From the NCBI GenBank assembly GCA_003343815.1, contig QAKL01000128.1:1-10311 (forward strand): DNA of 10,311 nucleotides, read 5' to 3'. The notes beneath the pieces were generated by a model. The model was given only the letters and a program-made list of their open reading frames with translations, searched no databases and was not told where the DNA came from. Below are positions 4,860 to 10,311 of this stretch, piece after piece. The number at the start of each line of letters is the position of its first letter. Within the stretch, counting starts at the first letter, position 1. The position numbers and the translations under genes were made by a program. The stretch comes from Clostridiales bacterium (GTDB lineage: Bacteria; Bacillota; Peptococcia; Peptococcales; Peptococcaceae).

Positions 4860-6836
4860 ATGAAAAAGCAAGCTCGTGAAAAAATATGGTTGGTCAGTAT
4901 TTTGGCAGGTTTTTTGCTGGTAATTTTATGGCATAATTTTGCCTCGGCTGCTAAAGAAACGTCGCTTCTGCCTGAGGAGGAGAAGGCAAATTTTACGCCG
5001 CTTTATCCCTATAGCACGGATTATTTTTCAATGAATGAAAATTTAGCGGTGAAAGTAGGGATTGATTTTAATGAGTCGGTGCCGCGCAAAATTGCCGTAA
5101 TTGACAGCGGTGCGGATGTAGGGATAGAGGCTCTGACTGGACGAGTAGAGGTTTATCGGGATTACACAAAGGATAATGTGCTGAAACTGGACAAGGTATC
5201 ATTAAGCGCGGGCAAAGTTATATTTTTTGCCGATAAGCGCTATCATGTGGGCGATCTGGCGCTAAAGGGAGCAGTTTATCATATGGGATATTTTGATTTG
5301 AGCCGCTATCCTGCGCTTGAATGTGAGAAAAAGTATGTCATTTTAAGCATCGTCTGCCAGGGTAGAAAGCAAATTTTTCTGGACAGCGACAGGGACGGTG
5401 ATTTCAGCGATGAGGAGGCACTGGGTATTTATGAGTTTGACCGCAGTTATGCGGAGCTTTTAACTGATACAGGCGCGCTTAATGTGGTTTGTACAAAAAT
5501 TGCCGCAAACGGCGCGGAGGTTGCTTTAAGCGGCGATTTTATCGGGCACGGGACGTTTATCGCTTCCTTAGTAGGCGGCGAGTGCACAGCATATCGGGGG
5601 CTGGCGCGTGACAGCAGGCTCATGATTTATCAAATATTTGCGCAGGCAGACCGCACGGAGCAGAAATATTTGGCTATGGCGCTGGATGACGCCCTTACAG
5701 ACGGCGCAGAGGTAATAAATATCAGCTTGAGTTTGCCTGCTGATGCAGAAATTATCAAGGAACTGCGCCAAGCGATAGCTGAGGCTAAAGCTAAAGGTGT
5801 GCCGATTATCGCGGCGGCAGGCAACTATGGCGCGGCAGAGGACAGTTTGAGCGCTTTAGCGCGAGAAAATGGAGTGACGGCAATCGGCACGCTCATCACC
5901 GCGGAAAGCTATGCTTTGGGGCGGGGGATTAATTTAGAGGAGGACTTTATTCCTTATTATAGCTCGCGTGCAGGTGTAGAATATGTCAACTTTGCCGTGG
6001 CACCGGGGGCGGCGGTAGCGGCTGTGCCTGCATGGATGGAGGAAAAGTATATGTTTGACGAGGGCAGCAGCATCGCAGCGGCGGTGGCTACGGCGTGTCT
6101 GGCGCACGCGTTAGGGCAGGATAATTTAGGTGGCAAGGATAACTATACCCTGCGCACGCAAAGCTTGGGTTATGCTTGGCAAAAAGAGGGACACGGCTTG
6201 GTGCAGGCAGAGCTGCTCAAAGAGGCGGAATCACCGTTACGGATGTGGCGTGAGGGCGACTATATTTGCGTGGAAAATGATACGGATATGTTTTATGAGG
6301 CGTATTTTACAGCGCACCAATCGTGGCTTGAGGTGCCGAAAATGACGAAAATCGCTCCGCACGGGGTGAGTTACTGGCTGGTGAAAGAAACGGAGCATAA
6401 TTTCGGTGAAATGGCATTGGTGGAATTATATATTAATGAGGGGCAAAGATTGGCGGCGCAGCTCTGCTGGGAGGGGGAGCAAACGGTGACTGACGGCGCA
6501 AAGAAGGAATTTACGCTCAAAGCCGGGCAAAGCGCGGATTTTTATTTTGATGTTACCGCAAAAGATGCGACGCTCGAGGCAGCTTTGGAAATCTTGCGCT
6601 ATGATGACAAGCTTTTGCCCCATGGGAGGGTGGCACTCTGGCTTTATCAGCCAGACGGGACGCTTTATGTAAAAAAGGATTATTTCGGGGTGTCCTTTGC
6701 GGGTGAAATGCAGATGGTAGAAACGATCGAGGTTTGCAATGCTGATTTAGGCAAATGGCGCTTAGTTATCGCGGCGGCGGAAAATCTGCCTTTATATAAT
6801 CAGTCAGAGTGCGTGGGCACGGTAGAAATCAGGTAA
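4860..6836 (+). CDS. Secreted S8 (subtilisin-like) serine peptidase with calcium-loop insert
   Basis: This is a 658-residue subtilase. Residues 9–27 form a hydrophobic signal segment ending in 'ASA|AK' (likely cleavage after A30), so it should be exported. The triad is visible: D82 in 'IAVIDSGAD', H230 in 'GHGTFIASLVGG' and S404 in 'EGSSIAAAVATA', with oxyanion-hole N322 in 'AAAGNYG'. The serine motif departs from GTSMAAP: Thr is Ser and the usual Pro is missing. About 148 residues separate Asp and His, far more than in compact subtilisins. This insert holds an EF-hand-like loop, D175-x-D177-x-D179-G-D181-x-S-x-x-E186, which probably binds calcium. Residues after about 450 look like beta-sandwich domains; the last has 'PDGTLYV' and 'GKWRLVI', resembling pre-peptidase C-terminal folds. 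There is no sortase or S-layer anchor. ATG 4860 is chosen because AAGGAAG (4846–4852) sits 7 bases upstream; the TTG at 4854 is too close. Being divergent from spoIIID raises a possible sporulation link (inference). Confidence 0.85.
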   Translation: MKKQAREKIWLVSILAGFLLVILWHNFASAAKETSLLPEEEKANFTPLYPYSTDYFSMNENLAVKVGIDFNESVPRKIAVIDSGADVGIEALTGRVEVYRDYTKDNVLKLDKVSLSAGKVIFFADKRYHVGDLALKGAVYHMGYFDLSRYPALECEKKYVILSIVCQGRKQIFLDSDRDGDFSDEEALGIYEFDRSYAELLTDTGALNVVCTKIAANGAEVALSGDFIGHGTFIASLVGGECTAYRGLARDSRLMIYQIFAQADRTEQKYLAMALDDALTDGAEVINISLSLPADAEIIKELRQAIAEAKAKGVPIIAAAGNYGAAEDSLSALARENGVTAIGTLITAESYALGRGINLEEDFIPYYSSRAGVEYVNFAVAPGAAVAAVPAWMEEKYMFDEGSSIAAAVATACLAHALGQDNLGGKDNYTLRTQSLGYAWQKEGHGLVQAELLKEAESPLRMWREGDYICVENDTDMFYEAYFTAHQSWLEVPKMTKIAPHGVSYWLVKETEHNFGEMALVELYINEGQRLAAQLCWEGEQTVTDGAKKEFTLKAGQSADFYFDVTAKDATLEAALEILRYDDKLLPHGRVALWLYQPDGTLYVKKDYFGVSFAGEMQMVETIEVCNADLGKWRLVIAAAENLPLYNQSECVGTVEIR

Positions 6837-6869
6837 AAACAAAGCCCTCTTTAAACAAAGAGGGCTTTG
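6835..6869. terminator. Shared terminator between convergent peptidase and lipid-kinase genes
   Basis: Bases 6840–6852 pair perfectly with 6857–6869 (13 bp, AGCCCTC/GAGGGCT core, loop AAAC). On the minus strand the stem is followed by five T (complement of 6835–6839), a good terminator for the lipid-kinase gene, whose stop is the complement of 6871–6873. On the plus strand the U-run is weaker. Confidence 0.85.
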
Positions 6870-6870
6870 C

Positions 6871-7761
6871 TTAGCGTTTCATCAATGAAAGCGCGCTAGG
6901 CAGATTAGTAATATGCACATGCATCGCTCCCGGATCGTACTCGCCGTCAATCGACCACGGCACGTCGCTGTCGAAATAAAAATCCGCTGTCCGGGTACGG
7001 ACGAACTCAATCATCGGACAGTCGTGATAATTGCTGCTTAAAAGCGCGCGAACGATTTTTTCCAATTCCAACGGATTGGTCGGCGATTTGATCATCATGA
7101 CCTCAAATAAACCATCGCTCATATCGACCAAGGATTGGTCAAGCTTGATCACACCTCCTAAATTGGTCGAATTGCTGACGCCGCAGTAGATATAATTGCC
7201 GTCGTAGCTTTGCTCGTCGGTGTCGATTTTGATATGAATTTTTTGAAAGCTCGGCAGATCTTTAACGCCGTTTAGAAGATATGCCAAGTGCCCCAAGATA
7301 TTTTTCACGTTTTGCGGCGTGCCGTAGGAGGTTTTGGCGAATGCTCCGCAGCAGGCGACATAGGAAAAGTAGCGCTCGTTGAGCATGCCTAAGTCAAAAT
7401 GATGTACCTCGCCTTCGACGATTTCCCGGGCGGCATCTAAAAGGTCCGTCGATAAATTTAAGCTTGCAGCAAAATCATTGGTACTGCCGGCTGGCAGATA
7501 GCCCAAAGGGATATCAAATCCTGATTTTTTCAATCCGGCAATAACCTCGTTTAAGGTGCCGTCGCCGCCGGCGCAGACTATCAAATCTTTATCGGCACCG
7601 TAATTTAAGACAAATTCGGTAGCGTCATTTTGTTTTTTGGTAGTTAGGACCGTGGCAAGATAGCCAGCATCGGAAAATATCTGGATAATATCAAGTAGCG
7701 GTTTGCTTATTTTCTGCACACCGGCGCGGGGATTGATGATAAATAAAAGCTTTTTAGCCAT
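6871..7761 (-). CDS. Diacylglycerol/lipid kinase family protein (DAGK catalytic domain, YegS/DgkB-like)
   Basis: This 296-residue protein has the typical length of the bacterial soluble lipid-kinase family, which uses ATP to phosphorylate diacylglycerol or related lipids at the inner membrane face. Motifs seen are 'INPRAG' (9–14), the nucleotide-binding 'GGDGTLNEV' (65–73), 'LGYLPAGSTNDFA' (86–98, with Ser where Thr is usual) and a C-terminal 'WSIDGE' matching the conserved DGE element. There are no membrane segments, as expected. The ATG follows AAGGAG (7769–7774) at 7 bases. It has its own strong promoter and terminator, so it is a single-gene unit divergent from recA. In Gram-positive bacteria the DgkB type recycles diacylglycerol made during lipoteichoic acid synthesis; whether this protein does so, or acts on another lipid, cannot be read from the sequence. 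Confidence 0.88.
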   Translation of the reverse strand: MAKKLLFIINPRAGVQKISKPLLDIIQIFSDAGYLATVLTTKKQNDATEFVLNYGADKDLIVCAGGDGTLNEVIAGLKKSGFDIPLGYLPAGSTNDFAASLNLSTDLLDAAREIVEGEVHHFDLGMLNERYFSYVACCGAFAKTSYGTPQNVKNILGHLAYLLNGVKDLPSFQKIHIKIDTDEQSYDGNYIYCGVSNSTNLGGVIKLDQSLVDMSDGLFEVMMIKSPTNPLELEKIVRALLSSNYHDCPMIEFVRTRTADFYFDSDVPWSIDGEYDPGAMHVHITNLPSALSLMKR

Positions 7762-7791
7762 AAAAAGACTCCTTACACATAATTATGATTT

Positions 7792-7820
7792 ATTTTACCA
7801 AGACTTTAGAAAAATGTCAA
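7792..7820 (-). promoter_or_regulatory. Sigma-A promoter of the lipid-kinase gene
   Basis: On the minus strand a perfect TTGACA (complement of 7815–7820) is followed after exactly 17 bases by TAAAAT (complement of 7792–7797). Transcription would start about 25 bases upstream of the ATG. Confidence 0.75.
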
Positions 7821-7845
7821 GAAAGACGAAAGTTTTCTCTGAGGG

Positions 7846-7859
7846 CGAACATATATTTG
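7846..7859. promoter_or_regulatory. LexA (SOS)-box-like site between lipid-kinase gene and recA
   Basis: CGAACATATATTTG agrees at 12 of 14 positions with the Bacillus-type LexA box CGAACRNRYGTTYC. The left half is perfect and the right half is weakened (ATTT in place of GTTC). Its centre is about 60 bases upstream of the recA -10, farther than usual for direct repression. Confidence 0.4.
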
Positions 7860-7909
7860 TAAAAAAAATCGGAAATGCGGAAAAAAGACTGTTTTTTCTT
7901 AAAAAAGTA

Positions 7910-7918
7910 TGGTACAAT
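7910..7918 (+). promoter_or_regulatory. recA promoter (extended -10)
   Basis: TGG-TACAAT at 7910–7918 is an extended -10 (TGn before a hexamer with five of six consensus bases). The -35 region (7890–7895, TGTTTT) is poor, which an extended -10 can offset. It lies 34 bases before the recA ATG. Confidence 0.55.
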
Positions 7919-7952
7919 AAAATATATTGCGAAATTGGGGGAGGCAAAAAAT

Positions 7953-9119
7953 ATGGCAGAAAAAGATAAAAAGAAGCTGAAATATAAGACTCCGGCGGCG
8001 GAATTCGGCAAAAGACAGGAGGCTTTGGAGAAAGCTTTGGCAGAAATAGATAAAACTTTCGGCAAAGGTGCCTTGATGCGCTTGGGCGAAAAGCAGAAAA
8101 TCGAGGTTGAGACGATTCCGACCGGCTCGATTTCTTTGGACTGCGCCTTGGGCGTGGGCGGTGTGCCGAAAGGACGTATTATCGAGATTTACGGTCCTGA
8201 GTCCTCCGGTAAAACTACTGTGGCGCTTCATATCGTCTCTGAGTGTCAAAAGCAGGGTGGAATCGCGGCGTATATCGACGCGGAGCACGCCTTAGATCCG
8301 ATTTATGCGAAGAAAATCGGTGTAGATATTGATAATTTGTACGTGAGCCAGCCGGATCACGGCGAGCAGGCACTGGAAATAACGGACGCTTTAGTCAGAA
8401 GCGGTGCGGTGGATATCGTAGTTGTGGACTCGGTCGCAGCCTTAACCCCGCGCTCGGAGATTGAGGGCGAAATGGGCGACACGCACGTAGGTTTATTAGC
8501 GCGCTTGATGAGTCAGGCACTGCGCAAACTGACGGCGAATGTCAACATTAACAATACTACATTAATTTTCATCAATCAAGTCCGCGAAAAAATCGGTGTC
8601 ATGTACGGCAATCCGGAAACCACCACCGGTGGCCGCGCACTTAAATTTTACTCTTCAGTGCGCTTGGAGGTGCGCCGCGGCGAGCCGATCAAGCAAGGCA
8701 GCAATATCATCGGCAACCGTACCCGCGTCAAGGTCGTGAAAAATAAAGTAGCGCCGCCGTTTAAGGTAGCGGAGTTTGATTTGATGTTCGGCGAGGGTAT
8801 TTCCAAACTGGGCGATCTCTTGGATGTCGCGGTGGATTTGAATATCGTCAAAAAAAGCGGTGCGTGGTTTTCCTATGAGGGCGTGCGCATGGGACAAGGC
8901 AGGGAAAATTCGAAGAGTTTCTTAGCGGAAAATCCCGATATTACCGAGAAAATAGATGGAAAAATCCGTGCGGCTTTGGCTGAAGACGGCGTGGAGTTAA
9001 CGCCTGATGATACCCAAGCGCAGCTTGAAGCAGAGGACGCGGAGATCGAGCGTTTGGACGGGATGGGCGATTTGCTCGATGACGAGGGCTTTGATGATTT
9101 CTTGGGATCTGACGAATAA
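7953..9119 (+). CDS. recA: Recombinase RecA
   Basis: This 388-residue RecA is complete. It is the ATP-dependent strand-exchange protein of homologous recombination and the co-protease that triggers LexA cleavage. Seen are Walker A 'GPESSGKTT' (81–89), the 'DAEHALDP' segment (109–116), Walker B ending at D159 in 'DIVVVDS', and the DNA-binding L2 region with 'FINQVREKIGVMYGNPETTTGG' key residues (about 208–229). The C-terminus is acidic (GDLLDDEGFDDF), as usual. The N-terminal part is about 15 residues longer than in E. coli. The ATG at 7953 has GGGGAGG 8 bases upstream; a longer in-frame start at 7875 would lie upstream of the promoter and is rejected. The stop overlaps the recX start by one base, so the two are translationally coupled. 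Confidence 0.97.
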   Translation: MAEKDKKKLKYKTPAAEFGKRQEALEKALAEIDKTFGKGALMRLGEKQKIEVETIPTGSISLDCALGVGGVPKGRIIEIYGPESSGKTTVALHIVSECQKQGGIAAYIDAEHALDPIYAKKIGVDIDNLYVSQPDHGEQALEITDALVRSGAVDIVVVDSVAALTPRSEIEGEMGDTHVGLLARLMSQALRKLTANVNINNTTLIFINQVREKIGVMYGNPETTTGGRALKFYSSVRLEVRRGEPIKQGSNIIGNRTRVKVVKNKVAPPFKVAEFDLMFGEGISKLGDLLDVAVDLNIVKKSGAWFSYEGVRMGQGRENSKSFLAENPDITEKIDGKIRAALAEDGVELTPDDTQAQLEAEDAEIERLDGMGDLLDDEGFDDFLGSDE

Positions 9120-9574
9120 TGAATCAGGAAGCGATGGATAAGGCGGTCAAATATTTAGGCGTGCGCATGAGAAGTGCGTATGAAATCAAGCAGTATTTGC
9201 GCACCAAAGGCTATAATGATGAAGATATCGCCGAGGTTTTGACCCTTTTGGAGGAATATAAATACGTCGATGACGCGGCGTATGCGGGGGCATTTATCCG
9301 CGACCGCTTGAACTTTAACCCCTGCGGCAGCAAAAAAATGTATGCCGAGCTGCGCAAGCGGGGTATTAGCGGCGAGGTCATCAGCGAGGCCATGGCTGCC
9401 AATATGTACGAGGAAATAGAGGCAGAGGCAGCAATTAAAGTGGCGCTGAAACAGCGCACGGACAATAAAGACAAGCTTTTGCGCTACTTACTGGGGCGCG
9501 GCTTTACTTACTCAGCCGCCAGAAGCGCACTTGCGGCGTGGCAAGAGGCGCTTTTAGAGAAAGATTTTAATTAA
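9119..9574 (+). CDS. recX: Regulatory protein RecX
   Basis: This 151-residue, mainly helical protein matches RecX, which binds RecA filaments and modulates or inhibits their activity. The RecX features are 'AVKYLGVRMRSAYEIKQYLRTKGY' key residues at the start (about 8–31), 'LEEYKYVDDAAYAGAFIRDR' (44–63), 'ELRKRGIS' (79–86) and a last repeat with 'LLRYLLGRGFTYSAARSAL' (120–138), consistent with the three tandem three-helix repeats of the family. The length is typical of short RecX proteins. It begins in TAATG, sharing one base with the recA stop, and has only a weak Shine-Dalgarno inside recA, which supports coupled translation. No frameshift is seen. Confidence 0.92.
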   Translation: MNQEAMDKAVKYLGVRMRSAYEIKQYLRTKGYNDEDIAEVLTLLEEYKYVDDAAYAGAFIRDRLNFNPCGSKKMYAELRKRGISGEVISEAMAANMYEEIEAEAAIKVALKQRTDNKDKLLRYLLGRGFTYSAARSALAAWQEALLEKDFN

Positions 9575-9585
9575 TAGGTGAAAGC

Positions 9586-10311
9586 ATGACAGATAAACAA
9601 ATTACCAAGCGAAAAACAGAAATATCTATTTTAAACGTCTTATTTTGCTTGATGGTGTTAGTGATTCATACCCTTTCTTTAGGTATGGTGGAGCTAGAGA
9701 AAACCTCGTGGCAGTTTATGAGCGTCTATGTACCGTGGAAACTTTGCTCGGTGGCAGTGTACGGCTTTATCTTTTTAAGCGGGGTCAAGCTTTTTTTGAA
9801 ATTCGACCGTCCGTTTGACGCGAAAGTTTTTTACACCAAAAGAGTGAAAAGCATCCTCCTGCCGTATGTCGTGGCGGTGACGGTGTATTATTTGTGCTTT
9901 TGCTCGCTGGGCTTTTACCGCTTGAGCCCGCTTGTTTGGCTTAAATTTATTTTGCTGGGTAATGTGGCTTCACATTTTTATTTTATCGTTGCTTTAGCGC
10001 AGTTTTATCTGTTGATGCCGCTTTGGCGCAAAATAGTGGCGGAGGTTAATCCTGTTTTAGCTTTAGGCGGAGCATTGGTGATCAATCTGCTCTTTTGGCC
10101 GTCGCTGCGGGTGCTGCTTGATTTAGGCACGGTGGGGCAGTTTACGGATCGTATCTTTATAAGCTATCTTTTCTACTGGCTCGCGGGCTGCTATATCGGC
10201 AGATATTACGAGAAATTCACGCTTGCCGTATGTCAAAATAAAATTTTGCTTACGCTTTGTTTTGTGTTTGCGGCATTAGGAAATTTGCATTTTTATTACT
10301 ACACGATGTAT
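9586..10311 (+). CDS. Acyltransferase-3 family membrane protein (3' truncated by window)
   Basis: The frame is open for 242 codons to the window end. The protein is polytopic, with about 7 hydrophobic segments visible. It matches the acyltransferase-3 (OafA/NolL/WecH-like) family, integral membrane enzymes that put acetyl or other acyl groups on surface sugars, peptidoglycan or lipids. Key signs are H28 in the first membrane helix ('LMVLVIHT'), 'GFIFLSGVKLF' (60–70), the basic-plus-proline segment 'YTKRVKSILLPY' (83–94) and 'HFYFIVALAQFYLLMPLW' (130–147), which matches the family's 'WFlyaLigfYLllP' stretch. Family members usually have about 340–380 residues, so a third is missing. The ATG has AGGTG (9576–9580) 5 bases upstream. 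It begins 11 bases after recX, so it is likely read from the recA promoter, although its function has no clear tie to recombination. The acyl acceptor is unknown. Confidence 0.82.
   Translation, partial: MTDKQITKRKTEISILNVLFCLMVLVIHTLSLGMVELEKTSWQFMSVYVPWKLCSVAVYGFIFLSGVKLFLKFDRPFDAKVFYTKRVKSILLPYVVAVTVYYLCFCSLGFYRLSPLVWLKFILLGNVASHFYFIVALAQFYLLMPLWRKIVAEVNPVLALGGALVINLLFWPSLRVLLDLGTVGQFTDRIFISYLFYWLAGCYIGRYYEKFTLAVCQNKILLTLCFVFAALGNLHFYYYTMY

Noticed and set aside
6130..6345. Plus-strand frame within the S8 peptidase gene in another phase
   Set aside because: It is fully internal to the peptidase, with Cys/Arg-rich composition typical of an out-of-frame read.
7880..7898. GAAAAAA/TTTTTTC hairpin upstream of recA as a terminator
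   Set aside because: The 7-bp stem is almost all A–T, lies within the promoter region and follows no gene on that strand.
7875..7952. ATG at 7875 as a longer RecA start
   Set aside because: It lies upstream of the predicted recA -10 box (7913–7918) and lacks a ribosome site; the ATG at 7953 has GGGGAGG.
7703..7969. Plus-strand frame spanning the lipid-kinase start and the recA promoter
   Set aside because: It overlaps a well-supported gene and two promoters, and its product is low-complexity Lys/Phe-rich sequence.
8655..8897. Minus-strand frames opposite recA
   Set aside because: They are antisense shadows of a highly conserved gene with no features of their own.
1..10311. CRISPR array, transposon ends, tRNA or rRNA
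   Set aside because: No regularly spaced repeats, no transposase or terminal inverted repeats, and no cloverleaf or rRNA-like stretch were seen.

Overview
The window looks like ordinary chromosome of an endospore-forming member of the Bacillota (Clostridia, or a spore-forming Negativicutes lineage). The reasons are a clear spoIIID gene, strong GGAGG-type ribosome binding sites, use of TTG as a start codon, AT-rich intergenic DNA and short intrinsic terminators. I cannot assign a genus. There is no sign of a mobile element, CRISPR array, phage, tRNA or rRNA.

Layout from left to right: (1) the 3' end of a probable LysR-type regulator, closed by a perfect 20-bp hairpin terminator that contains its stop codon; (2) a promoter and a roughly 200-base structured leader, then a two-gene unit encoding an alkaline-phosphatase-superfamily phosphodiesterase/pyrophosphatase and an SLC13-type anion permease, separated by a C(UUCG)G hairpin and closed by a terminator; (3) about 190 bases with no recognised function; (4) spoIIID on the minus strand with its own terminator; (5) a divergent intergenic region with operator-like palindromes, leading to a secreted S8 (subtilisin-like) peptidase with a calcium-loop insert; (6) a convergent lipid-kinase-family gene sharing a terminator with the peptidase gene; (7) a divergent control region with a strong sigma-A promoter for the lipid kinase, an extended -10 for recA and a LexA-box-like site; (8) recA and recX overlapping by one base, followed 11 bases later by an acyltransferase-3 membrane protein cut off by the window edge.

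The genes form several independent units: a possible import-and-hydrolysis module for an organophosphate or anionic metabolite, a sporulation regulator facing a secreted protease, and a DNA-repair operon. I do not see a clearly new multi-gene system. The best leads are the possible attenuator leader in front of the phosphodiesterase gene, the inverted repeat around the peptidase -10 box, and the divergent architecture of the peptidase and the permease.
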